Origin: Chloroflexota bacterium
Lineage (GTDB): Bacteria > Chloroflexota > Dehalococcoidia > Plut-88900
Length of the DNA: 5,846 nucleotides
NCBI GenBank assembly: GCA_022572865.1
Contig: JACZVB010000111.1
Span: forward strand, 1-5,846
Direction of reading: 5' to 3'
The position numbers and the translations under genes were made by a program. The notes beneath the pieces were generated by a model that was not told where the DNA came from, searched no databases, and saw nothing but the letters and a program-made list of their open reading frames with translations. Each line of letters begins with the position of its first letter. Position 1 is the first letter of the stretch. Shown here piece after piece: positions 1 through 5,332 of this stretch.

Positions 1-83
1 TTATGAAAGACATCCCAATTATGATAACTGTGGTCCTGTGGGTGGCCACCACCGTGGCTGTGCTGTGGACATATCGAGGCTGA
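1..83 (+). CDS. C-terminal fragment of a membrane protein, possibly UbiA-family prenyltransferase
   Basis: An open frame enters from the left edge and stops at TGA 81-83. The readable end, from an in-frame ATG at 3, is 26 residues and is mostly one hydrophobic helix (IMITVVLWVATTVAVLW) ending in a short basic tail, TYRG. The pattern D-x-P-x-x-x-T-V-x-L-W followed by a hydrophobic run resembles, from memory, the last transmembrane helix of UbiA-family decaprenyl-phosphate phosphoribosyltransferases. That family assignment is an inference from about 20 residues and is weak. What is seen directly is a membrane segment followed by a stop. The gene is separated from the rpmH promoter by about 230 nt, so it belongs to a different transcription unit. 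It could also be a complete small membrane protein starting at 3. Confidence 0.45.
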   Translation, partial: MKDIPIMITVVLWVATTVAVLWTYRG

Positions 84-317
84 CCCAGGGCCCGGCGCTC
101 ACGCCTGGTGCGTTCGCATGCCCCACGCCTGTCAGGACCGGAACCTTTTGAATCCCGCGGTGGAGTTGATTAGACCCCCCTCAACTGAGCGTTCCGACAG
201 GCCCTATGGGCACCACGCGACGAAGCTCGAGTCCACTGCAGCCCGCCTCAGACAGCAAAAGAAGGGACCATGGCCCTTGAACCCGGATGAAAGAGCGCTC
301 ACTGAGGCCCTATCAGA
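84..317. other. Gene-free stretch upstream of the rpmH promoter
   Basis: I see no supportable gene here. A 67-codon open frame (118-321) lacks a ribosome binding site, has low-complexity unrelated-looking composition, and runs into the -35 box of the rpmH promoter. Two weak inverted repeats are present: GGCG-CTCA-CGCC (94-105) just after the upstream gene's stop, and AGTTGA/TCAACT (164-169 and 181-186) with an 11-nt loop containing six C. Either could help end transcription of the upstream gene, but neither has a T-tract. I saw no TTATCCACA-like DnaA boxes, so there is no sign of an origin. Confidence 0.5.
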
Positions 318-347
318 TTGACACCCTCAAACATGAGGGCTTATACT
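318..347 (+). promoter_or_regulatory. Sigma70-type promoter of the rpmH-rnpA-yidD cluster
   Basis: A perfect -35 box TTGACA (318-323) is followed after 18 nt by TATACT (342-347), which matches the -10 consensus at five of six bases. Transcription would begin near 353-355, leaving a leader of about 19 nt that contains only the ribosome binding site of rpmH. A strong promoter at this place fits a ribosomal protein gene leading an operon. Confidence 0.8.
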
Positions 348-356
348 CTCGAAATC

Positions 357-364
357 AAGGAAGG
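357..364 (+). promoter_or_regulatory. Ribosome binding site of rpmH
   Basis: AAGGAAGG lies 8 nt before the GTG at 373. It fixes the GTG as the start of rpmH, since no ATG fits the family's N-terminus. Confidence 0.75.
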
Positions 365-372
365 TATAAAAA

Positions 373-510
373 GTGCCCAAACGGACCTATCAGCCGAAGA
401 AGCGGCGTCGGAAGCGAAAGCATGGATTCAGGGCTCGGATGAGCACCCGGGGCGGTCGTGATGTATTGCACAGGCGTCGGGTGAAGGGTCGTGATAAGCT
501 GTCCGTATAG
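373..510 (+). CDS. rpmH: 50S ribosomal protein L34
   Basis: This 45-residue, extremely basic protein starts at GTG and ends at TAG. The N-terminus reads [19 protein letters not shown], followed by [17 protein letters not shown] and KGRDKLSV. This is the complete L34 signature ([25 protein letters not shown]), and the length is normal for the family (44-46). L34 sits on the large subunit contacting 23S rRNA. It is the first gene behind the strong promoter at 318-347 and is followed after 45 nt by rnpA, the near-universal bacterial pairing. The GTG start is supported by a good ribosome binding site at 357-364. The gene is too short for many ORF callers but is certain here. Confidence 0.97.
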   Translation: MPKRTYQPKKRRRKRKHGFRARMSTRGGRDVLHRRRVKGRDKLSV

Positions 511-555
511 GGCTAAACGCTAGAAAACTAAAGAAAGGGAAACCCGGTCAACGGG

Positions 556-906
556 ATGTTGAAGGGCCAGAGGCTGCGGAGGAGCCGGGACATTACGGCG
601 GTACTGAGGGAAGGTAGGCGCTGGTCCAACGGTCTCCTGGTCTTGGGAATACGTCCCAACGACCTGGGAGTGAACAGGTACGGATTCTCGGTAGGGAAGA
701 GGGTAGGCAAGGCGGTCAGCAGAAACCTGGTCAAACGTAGAATGAGAAACACAGTCAGGGAGCTATCTACTAAACAGGGGTGGGATATCGTGATCATCGC
801 CCGGCAGAACGCCTCCAAGGCCCCGTATAGAGTGCTCCGGCTGGCGCTCCAGGACCTGCTGCGGTCTGCCGGATTGCTGGACACCAAAGCGCTGGCCGCG
901 GGCTGA
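556..906 (+). CDS. rnpA: Ribonuclease P protein component
   Basis: The 116-residue basic protein is the protein subunit of RNase P. It binds the catalytic RNA (rnpB, not in this window) and the 5' leader of precursor tRNAs. The hallmark RNR motif is intact: GKAVSRNLVKRRMR at residues 51-64, preceded by the family's RR(W)S..LLVL strand (21-30) and the YGFSVGKRVG stretch (42-51). A C-terminal WDIVIIAR strand (76-83) and a final helix follow. The length is typical (110-130). The ATG is the only reasonable start in frame, because a stop (TAA 529-531) lies just upstream. The nearest purine-rich tract, AAAGGGA (534-540), is rather far from the ATG, so translation may depend partly on coupling to rpmH. 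The stop is an ordinary TGA. Confidence 0.97.
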   Translation: MLKGQRLRRSRDITAVLREGRRWSNGLLVLGIRPNDLGVNRYGFSVGKRVGKAVSRNLVKRRMRNTVRELSTKQGWDIVIIARQNASKAPYRVLRLALQDLLRSAGLLDTKALAAG

Positions 907-915
907 GGAGAAGGG

Positions 916-1131
916 TTGAAGAAGATTGCTCTTGGTTTGATCAGTTTTTACCAGATTGCCCTATCTCCTTTTTACGGCCCCGGGCCTAATTGCCGTTTCC
1001 TGCCAACCTGTTCAGCCTATGGGCACGAGGCGATTGATAGACACGGCGCTGCCAAAGGCGGCTGGTTGACCCTTAGGCGTCTCGGACGCTGTCACCCGCT
1101 GTCCAGTGGCGGCTACGACCCCGTGCCTTGA
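916..1131 (+). CDS. yidD: Membrane protein insertion efficiency factor YidD
   Basis: YidD is a small protein at the inner face of the membrane that aids YidC-dependent insertion of membrane proteins. The 71-residue product shows the whole family signature in order: an amphipathic N-terminus ([17 protein letters not shown]), the GP.CRF.PTCSAY motif around residues 23-35 with its conserved cysteines, [21 protein letters not shown] and the terminal GGYDPVP. The start is TTG 916, with GAGGAG (905-910) five bases upstream overlapping the rnpA stop, so translation is probably coupled to rnpA. The length matches the compact members of the family (70-85). The stop is TGA. Confidence 0.96.
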   Translation: MKKIALGLISFYQIALSPFYGPGPNCRFLPTCSAYGHEAIDRHGAAKGGWLTLRRLGRCHPLSSGGYDPVP

Positions 1132-1169
1132 ACGGATGTCTTCCTCCATTCTGCCTGGTGGCCTCGCTC

Positions 1170-1181
1170 CCCGGGCCCGGG
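1170..1181 (+). other. 12-nt perfect GC palindrome between yidD and the propeller gene
   Basis: CCCGGGCCCGGG is a perfect palindrome followed by GTTT's T-run (TTT 1182-1184) and then a pyrimidine-rich stretch. As RNA it folds as CCCG-GGCC-CGGG. It could act as a weak or partial terminator separating rpmH-rnpA-yidD from the downstream genes, or as part of the leader of the propeller gene. The T-tract is too short to call it a terminator with confidence. Confidence 0.35.
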
Positions 1182-1196
1182 TTTCCATCTTAATCT

Positions 1197-2474
1197 ATGC
1201 CACTTCTTACTAGTTTAAGGGCTGTGTCTCGGGAAGCTTGCCCGAAGGAGGCCGGCTCTGGCCGGCTTCACCTGACTCCTTTTAGATCGCTCCTCATTTT
1301 CTTGGCCATAGCGCTGTTCGTTACCCTTTCGTGCACCCAAGCGGGACTAGGCGGGGGCTTTGACGGTTGGGGCGGGCCCGCTATATCAGGGGATTCAATC
1401 TACCAGCCCTCCAAGAAGGGAAGCGATAGGGCCAGCCTCCGTGTCTTCAGCGCCTTCAATGGGACGGATGAGGGCCGGTTCACTGCGGGAGGAGAGCCTA
1501 TAGCCATCTACGGGACGCCCCTGATAGTGGATATCCCAGGTGGTGGAACGATGATCTACACCACAATGGTGTACAGCGGTGACGGTGGCGATTTCGGACG
1601 AATATTCGCTGTGCGAAAGGGTGATACGGCTGAGAGCGCCTGGGAGTTTCCGGCCCAGGGCCAGGACACCGTCGACCCCATATTTGGGGGCGTGGCCTAT
1701 TCACGGGACACCAATACGGTCTACTTCGGGTCCGAGGACGGCAACCTGTATGCCCTGGACGCACTGGACGGCTCTCCCAAGATCGGCACCGGTGGAGCGT
1801 TTTTTCCCGCAAAAAGCCCAATCTGGTCAACGCCTACGGTCGATAACGGCATAGTCTATTTCGGCACCATGGGAGGCACCCTATTCGGGGTCAGGGAGGA
1901 AGGCGGGAAGGTTATGGAGTTCAAGGCGGGGGGCGCGATTGCAGCCAATCCCGTGGTGAAGGACGGAGTGGTGTATGTGGGGTCGTTCAACAAGAACTTC
2001 TATGCCATCGATCCCAGCGGCAGGGTTAGATGGAGTTTTCCCACCGGCAACTGGATATGGGCAGAAGCCCTCTTGGCCCAGGACCCTAGGGCTGGAGATA
2101 TCATCTTCGTTGGGTCTCTGGATGGTGTCATCTATGCCCTGGAGGCGAACAGTGGAACGCCTCGCTGGGCCTCCCCAGTCGGACAGGGCATTCGAGGGAA
2201 ACCGGTCCTGGCAAGCCGAAGCCTCACCTCTGGACGCACATCCAGCCTGATTGACCAGGTCCTGGTGGTAGGGTCTCGGAACGGCATGGTCTTTGGCTTC
2301 GATGCGAATACAGGAACGGCAGCTTGGGAGCAGCCCTTCGCTGCCGGGGAAAGGGTCCTGGCGCCCCTAGCAGCGCGCAACAACGTAGTCTTCGTATCCA
2401 ACACCGACTACGACCTCTTCGCCATCGACGCCTCCACGGGCCAAAGCATACCGAATTGGGTCACAGGCCAATAG
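1197..2474 (+). CDS. PQQ-type beta-propeller protein, putative lipoprotein
   Basis: The protein has an N-terminal hydrophobic export segment (residues 30-45, FRSLLIFLAIALFVTLS) followed by Cys46, then a repeat domain. At least six copies of a V-x-F/V-G-S/T-x-x-G-x-x-Y/F-A/G-x-D-x-x-x-G blade motif are visible, near residues 175-192, 220-237, 259-275, 303-320, 355-373 and 397-415. A weaker one lies at 120-143. This is the PQQ-like/BamB-type propeller fold, which often scaffolds proteins at the cell surface; no enzyme active site is evident. The lipobox (V-T-L-S-C) is imperfect at -3, so lipidation is likely but not sure. The start is uncertain: the ATG at 1197 has no ribosome binding site and leaves about 30 residues before the signal. 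GTG 1224 and even CTG 1272 are alternatives, and a consensus AAGGAGG sits at 1245-1251. yidC follows after 20 nt, so the two are probably co-transcribed. Confidence 0.85.
   Translation: MPLLTSLRAVSREACPKEAGSGRLHLTPFRSLLIFLAIALFVTLSCTQAGLGGGFDGWGGPAISGDSIYQPSKKGSDRASLRVFSAFNGTDEGRFTAGGEPIAIYGTPLIVDIPGGGTMIYTTMVYSGDGGDFGRIFAVRKGDTAESAWEFPAQGQDTVDPIFGGVAYSRDTNTVYFGSEDGNLYALDALDGSPKIGTGGAFFPAKSPIWSTPTVDNGIVYFGTMGGTLFGVREEGGKVMEFKAGGAIAANPVVKDGVVYVGSFNKNFYAIDPSGRVRWSFPTGNWIWAEALLAQDPRAGDIIFVGSLDGVIYALEANSGTPRWASPVGQGIRGKPVLASRSLTSGRTSSLIDQVLVVGSRNGMVFGFDANTGTAAWEQPFAAGERVLAPLAARNNVVFVSNTDYDLFAIDASTGQSIPNWVTGQ
1229..1266 (+). promoter_or_regulatory. Shine-Dalgarno consensus flanked by two hairpins inside the predicted 5' end of the propeller gene
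   Basis: TCGGG-aagcttg-CCCGA (1229-1245) and GCCGGC-tctg-GCCGGC (1251-1266) are two stable inverted repeats. Exactly between and touching them lies AAGGAGG (1245-1251), a full ribosome binding site. No ATG, GTG or TTG follows at normal distance in the propeller frame. An in-frame CTG at 1272 would yield a textbook signal peptide beginning TPFRSLLIF, with normal effective spacing only if the second hairpin is folded. The layout suggests either a structured leader controlling translation or chance. Confidence 0.3.
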
Positions 2475-2494
2475 CGCTGGTAGAGAGAAGATAA

Positions 2495-3412
2495 TTGGGT
2501 TTCATCAGAGACTTCTTGGGGGAATTCCTAGGCATCATCATCGATGTGATGATGAATGCTCTCATTTTCTTGTATGGGATCCTGGGCGATAACTTTGGGA
2601 TCAGCATAATTGCTTTCACCATAATCGTACGTATCGCCATGTACCCGTTGACCCGTAAGCAGCTTCGCGCCTCCAAGGCTATGTCCACACTCCAGCCCCG
2701 GATTCGCGAGATCCAGCAGAAGTACAGCAAAGATAGGGCCAAGATAAGCCAGGAGACCATGCGGCTGTACAAGGAAGAGGGCGTGAACCCAATTGGCTGC
2801 CTGGGTCCTATGATGATTCAGATGCCCATTTGGATTGGGCTTTACCAATCCATCATAAAGGCCCTACCCAGTAATCCAGAGGGCCTCGTGAGCCTTTCCC
2901 AGAGGCTTTGGGCCTGGGTGCCCGGGGTCCACGAGGCGATTCCATTAAACGAGGGCTTCCTGTGGCTGGACCTCTCGGAGCCCGATCCCTCCAGGGTGCT
3001 TCTTCCCATCCTAGTTGGGGGCTCAATGTGGGTGCAGCAGAAGATGATGACCAGCGGGTCCACCGACCCCAAACAGGCATCGATGAACAGAATGATGCTC
3101 TGGATGATGCCTGTCATGTTCGGTATGTTTACCCTGGGATTTCCCAGCGGCCTGGCCCTTTATTGGGTGGTATCCAACATGATCGGGATAGCGCTGCAGT
3201 ACAGGGCATCGGGGTGGGGCAACTTGTTCCCGGCCTCCGTCCCAGGGGCAGAGGCTGCCAAACAGGCTGCAACGGATACTTCAAAGGAGATGGTGGTCCA
3301 TGGAGAGCTTGGAAGTGACGGCCAAGACGGTGGAGGAGGCGATAGAGCTGGCGCTGAAGGAGCTAGGCGTAGACCGAGAAGAGGTCGACGTCGTCGTCGT
3401 CACCGAAGGTAG
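2495..3412 (+). CDS. yidC: Membrane protein insertase YidC/Oxa1 family, short form with arginine-rich C-tail
   Basis: YidC inserts and folds proteins in the cytoplasmic membrane, alone or with SecYEG. This 305-residue form lacks the large periplasmic domain of Proteobacteria and has no lipobox. Seen in order: the core NFGISIIAFTIIVRIAMYPLT (33-53) with the hydrophilic-groove arginine R46; the cytoplasmic charged hairpin with QPRIREIQQKYSKDRAKISQE (67-87); NPIGCLGPMMIQMPIW (98-113); a membrane segment near 168-180; and the last pair of segments with FPSGLALYWVVSN (216-228). The tail from about residue 240 is hydrophilic and ends in RRRPRRGRRRRRHRR, with 12 arginines in 15 residues. The start is TTG 2495 behind GAGAGAAG (2482-2489). 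The last 113 nt overlap jag in another frame. The nearest relatives of this tail type are ribosome-binding tails of Oxa1 and some bacterial YidCs, a functional inference here. Confidence 0.95.
   Translation: MGFIRDFLGEFLGIIIDVMMNALIFLYGILGDNFGISIIAFTIIVRIAMYPLTRKQLRASKAMSTLQPRIREIQQKYSKDRAKISQETMRLYKEEGVNPIGCLGPMMIQMPIWIGLYQSIIKALPSNPEGLVSLSQRLWAWVPGVHEAIPLNEGFLWLDLSEPDPSRVLLPILVGGSMWVQQKMMTSGSTDPKQASMNRMMLWMMPVMFGMFTLGFPSGLALYWVVSNMIGIALQYRASGWGNLFPASVPGAEAAKQAATDTSKEMVVHGELGSDGQDGGGGDRAGAEGARRRPRRGRRRRRHRR
3283..3289 (+). promoter_or_regulatory. Ribosome binding site of jag, inside yidC
   Basis: AAAGGAG lies 10 nt before the ATG at 3300, within yidC codons for residues 263-265. It fixes the jag start well upstream of the yidC stop and so establishes the 113-nt overlap. 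Confidence 0.75.
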
Positions 3413-3935
3413 ATCTGGAATCCTCGGTATCGGAGGTGAGCCGGCCAGGGTCCGGGTGACTCCGACAGAGAAGACTGCCCACCACGTTACCCTGGCCAAA
3501 GAGATACTGGAGGAGGTGTTGGAGCGGATGGAGGTAGACGCTTCGGTTCGGTTGAAGGAAGGCGACTCGCCGGATAATCCCCTCTCACTGGACATCTCTG
3601 GAGACGACTCGGGCCTGCTCATCGGGAGGGGCGGCGCAAGCCTGAGTGCTCTCCAGTTTCTGGTGAACTTCATGGTCAGCCGCAAACTAAAGGAGTGGTC
3701 GCCGGTCAACATCGATGTAGAGGGTTACAAGCAGCGCAAGCAGCGCTCATTGGAGGCCCTGGCCCACAGGCTTGCCAAGCGTGTTCAAAACTCGGGCAGG
3801 CCCTTTACCCTAGAGCCGATGCCTGCCAGTGAGCGTCGTATAATACACATGACCCTCGCCGACGACGCCCACGTTACCACCGAGAGCACCGGGTTTGGAG
3901 ACGGCAGGCGAGTCTCCATCCAGCCCAAGACCTAA
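3300..3935 (+). CDS. jag: Jag/KhpB RNA-binding protein (Jag_N, KH, R3H)
   Basis: The 211-residue cytoplasmic protein has the complete three-domain layout of Jag (KhpB, EloR). The Jag_N domain (1-53) includes VEEAIELALKELGV and the hallmark GRSGILGIGGEPARVRV ending. The KH type II domain (about 75-142) carries the RNA-binding loop IGRGGASLSALQFL at 108-121. The R3H domain (about 148-210) carries the family core ERRIIHMTLAD (178-188, with R179-x3-H183) and TTESTGFGDGRRVSI. Family members bind RNA with KhpA and influence cell elongation and division in Firmicutes. The position directly after yidC is conserved across many bacteria. The start is firm because Jag_N begins at MESLEVTAKTVEEA and a good ribosome binding site precedes it. 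Residues 28-35 include VVVV, encoded by a GTC repeat that in the yidC frame encodes arginines. The stop is TAA. Confidence 0.96.
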   Translation: MESLEVTAKTVEEAIELALKELGVDREEVDVVVVTEGRSGILGIGGEPARVRVTPTEKTAHHVTLAKEILEEVLERMEVDASVRLKEGDSPDNPLSLDISGDDSGLLIGRGGASLSALQFLVNFMVSRKLKEWSPVNIDVEGYKQRKQRSLEALAHRLAKRVQNSGRPFTLEPMPASERRIIHMTLADDAHVTTESTGFGDGRRVSIQPKT

Positions 3936-3993
3936 GGCCGCTGGCCACCCCAAGACCGGAAACCCCTCCTTCTATCAGCCCGAGGCAGGTCCT

Positions 3994-4872
3994 GTGACGT
4001 TGCATGCGCCCGATTTTCTAGCCATAGGCCACGTGGCTAAGGACAGAGACCCACACACCGGCAAGCTTCGAACCGGCGGCACCGCAGCCTATTCGGCTTT
4101 GACTGCTGCCAGGCTGGGATTGAGGGCCGCCTTGACCACCAGCTTGGCCTGCCGGGAGCTGCTATCGCCCCTCGGGCCGGATATACAACTGTTCGTGGCG
4201 CCTTCTCCCAATACGACGACTTTCATCAACGACTATTCCCTGGGTCTGCGGCGCCAGCAGGTAAGCTCCATAGCTGGGACCATCCAGGCACAACATGTTC
4301 CCCTTCGTTGGCGGGAGGCCTCGATTGTCCACATCGGCCCCATCGCCCGGGAGATCGAGCCCGGCATCATAGACCTGTTTCCAGATGCGCTGGTATGCGT
4401 CAGTCCTCAGGGCTGGATGCGCCGCTGGGACGATGCCGGTGAGGTGACGATGGGACCCTGGGAGGATGCCGAACCGGTGCTGTCCAGGGCCGATATCCTG
4501 GTGCTGTCCGAGGAGGACACAGCCCACGAGCCGGGATTGGAACGAAGCTACAGTTCAACGGTGCCCGTCGTGGTACTCACCCAGGGCAGCCGTGGGGCCC
4601 AGGTGTATGCCCGAGGGGACCGGTTCCACGTCCCCGCATTTCCATCCCAAACGGTGGACCCCACCGGGGCCGGCGATGTATATGCCGCAGCCTTCGCTAT
4701 CCGCTACCACGAAACCCGCGACCCACTCGACGCTGCAACCTTCGCCGCCTGCACCGCCAGCTTTGTCGTGGAGGGCTGGGGCCTCGAGGCCATTCCAACG
4801 AGAAAACAGGTGACTACTCGCCTAGACCAATGGGGACTGGGCTCGAAAGGTTCCCCTTCCAAGGCCCGGTGA
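3994..4872 (+). CDS. PfkB/ribokinase-family carbohydrate kinase
   Basis: This family transfers phosphate from ATP to a sugar or nucleoside; the substrate cannot be read from the sequence. The signatures are an N-terminal strand DFLAIGHVAKDR, the substrate-side GGTAAYSALTAARLGL motif, VVVLTQGSRGAQVY (ATP-side strand), and the PfkB signature 2, TVDPTGAGDVYAAAFA. The anion-hole GAGD ends in the catalytic Asp (residue 228 from this start). A final AACTASFVVEGWG helix follows. From GTG 3994 the protein has 292 residues, a normal length, and GAGG (3982-3985) lies 8 nt upstream. The same frame is open from TTG 3895, overlapping jag by 41 nt, but the added 33 residues are Pro/Ser/Gly-rich and precede the fold, so I prefer 3994. 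It lies where mnmE often follows jag. The stop is TGA. Confidence 0.88.
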   Translation: MTLHAPDFLAIGHVAKDRDPHTGKLRTGGTAAYSALTAARLGLRAALTTSLACRELLSPLGPDIQLFVAPSPNTTTFINDYSLGLRRQQVSSIAGTIQAQHVPLRWREASIVHIGPIAREIEPGIIDLFPDALVCVSPQGWMRRWDDAGEVTMGPWEDAEPVLSRADILVLSEEDTAHEPGLERSYSSTVPVVVLTQGSRGAQVYARGDRFHVPAFPSQTVDPTGAGDVYAAAFAIRYHETRDPLDAATFAACTASFVVEGWGLEAIPTRKQVTTRLDQWGLGSKGSPSKAR

Positions 4873-4913
4873 CCTTACCCAGCGAGAGCAGGGAGGGAAT
4901 ACGGCTATAGTCG

Positions 4914-4936
4914 AAGAGGGTAACGCTTGTCCTCTT
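4914..4936 (+). terminator. Possible weak terminator hairpin after the kinase
   Basis: AAGAGG (4914-4919) and CCTCTT (4931-4936) form a 6-bp stem with an 11-nt loop, followed by only one or two T. It lies about 40 nt after the kinase stop and may end the operon. The stem is AT-rich at its base and the T-tract is minimal, so this is a weak call. It overlaps the suggested -35 box of the tRNA gene. Confidence 0.25.
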
Positions 4937-4963
4937 TACAAAGGCATTGGGTTAGCTTAACAA
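4935..4963 (+). promoter_or_regulatory. Possible promoter of the tRNA-Ala gene
   Basis: TTTACA (4935-4940) matches the -35 consensus at five of six bases. A 17-nt spacer leads to TAACAA (4958-4963), a poor -10 match (three of six). An A-rich stretch (4962-4973) then leads to the tRNA 5' end at 4981. The position is right for a tRNA promoter but the -10 is weak. Confidence 0.35.
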
Positions 4964-4980
4964 TAAAAAAAGAAGGGCGT

Positions 4981-5018
4981 GGGGCTGTAGCTCAGTTGGG
5001 AGAGCACCTGCTTTGCAC
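4981..5018 (+). tRNA. Truncated tRNA-Ala(UGC), 5' half only
   Basis: The sequence matches the 5' half of a bacterial tRNA-Ala: acceptor strand GGGGCTG (4981-4987), TA, D-stem GCTC and GAGC (4990-4993 and 5002-5005) around loop AGTTGGGA, A26, anticodon-stem strand CCTGC (5007-5011) and loop TTTGCAC (5012-5018) with anticodon TGC at 5014-5016. The next bases should be the pairing strand GCAGG, then variable loop, T-arm and acceptor complement. Instead TTATTCCGCC follows, and I find no T-arm plus CAGCTCC end anywhere to the right. Identity as tRNA-Ala is firm; the gene as present cannot give a functional tRNA. Integration or recombination at the anticodon loop, or an assembly join, could explain the break. 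Confidence 0.85.
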
Positions 5019-5031
5019 TTATTCCGCCGAA

Positions 5032-5095
5032 TGCGAACTAGATGATAGTACCTTTCCGTACAGTCTACTATCTATTGTTGTTGCGAATTAGATGA
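5032..5095 (+). repeat. Imperfect 14-nt direct repeat flanking a hairpin next to the tRNA break
   Basis: TGCGAACTAGATGA (5032-5045) recurs as TGCGAATTAGATGA (5082-5095) with one mismatch and a 50-nt period. Between them GATAGTA (5044-5050) and TACTATC (5066-5072) form a 7-bp stem, with a nested GTAC-CTTTCC-GTAC (5048-5061). Direct repeats with an internal inverted repeat close to a tRNA break resemble recombinase arm or core sites, but the function is unknown. Confidence 0.45.
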
Positions 5096-5116
5096 ATTAG
5101 GCACACTTTCAAATTC

Positions 5117-5254
5117 GTGGATAATCGGACCATTCCATGGCCGATAGCCCATTCTGTCCCATCCTGCACCAACCAGTACATTCGCGAAAAAATCAGCTCG
5201 AGAATTGAGGATCTCGAGTTTCTGATCCAGGCCTATCGGCAAATTGAAAACTAG
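5117..5254 (+). CDS. Possible small ORF or gene remnant with an amphipathic C-terminal helix
   Basis: I do not recognise this. A frame open from the TGA at 5093-5095 to TAG 5252-5254 contains a GTG at 5117, giving 45 residues. The second half, QYIREKISSRIEDLEFLIQA (residues 20-39), has alternating charged and hydrophobic residues as in an amphipathic or coiled-coil helix, which is more protein-like than any other frame here. No ribosome binding site precedes the GTG and the N-terminal half looks unremarkable. It may be the 3' end of a gene damaged when the junction at 5018 formed, or a chance frame. It ends convergently to the minus-strand DsrE-family gene. Confidence 0.25.
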   Translation: MDNRTIPWPIAHSVPSCTNQYIREKISSRIEDLEFLIQAYRQIEN

Positions 5255-5264
5255 ACGGGGAGAT

Positions 5265-5286
5265 CGGGTAGAGTGGAACTCGCCCG
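5265..5286. other. Hairpin between two convergent reading frames
   Basis: CGGG-ta-GAGT-GGA-ACTC-g-CCCG forms two stacked 4-bp stems around a small internal loop. It lies between the + frame ending at 5254 and the minus-strand gene ending at 5328, a natural place for a bidirectional terminator. No T-tract is present on either side, so its role is unproven. Confidence 0.3.
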
Positions 5287-5315
5287 TGAACGCGACCTAA
5301 CTGTGCTGCTGGCTG

Positions 5316-5332
5316 CTTAGGCTTCACCTAAG
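5316..5332 (-). other. Hairpin spanning the stop codon of the DsrE-family gene
   Basis: CTTAGG-cttca-CCTAAG is a perfect 6-bp stem with a 5-nt loop that includes the minus-strand TAG (5330-5328). It has no following T-tract. It may protect the mRNA 3' end or contribute to termination. Confidence 0.3.

Noticed and set aside
84..317. Possible replication origin upstream of rpmH, because dnaA and oriC neighbour rpmH in many bacteria.
   Set aside because: No DnaA-box-like repeats, no AT-rich unwinding region and no dnaA are visible.
118..321. 67-codon + frame upstream of rpmH.
   Set aside because: There is no ribosome binding site, no recognisable domain, and its end overlaps the -35 box of the rpmH promoter.
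528..887. 119-codon minus-strand frame opposite rnpA.
   Set aside because: It is antisense to an unmistakable rnpA, has no ribosome binding site, and shows no recognisable domain.
2908..3318. 136-codon + frame inside yidC.
   Set aside because: It is an alternative frame of the conserved yidC core, rich in Gly/Ala/Arg, without ribosome binding site or family features. It is unlike the genuine yidC/jag overlap, where both frames are supported.
5012..5037. Group I intron in the tRNA: TTTGCA (5012-5017) can pair with TGCGAA (5032-5037), putting a U-G pair after anticodon base U34, like the P1 helix of tRNA group I introns.
   Set aside because: The tRNA match continues four bases past U34 (GCAC), so the natural break is after base 38, not 34. 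No 3' exon, conserved P/Q/R/S core segments or splice-site G are seen in the remaining 800 nt, and a 6-bp pairing is easily found by chance.
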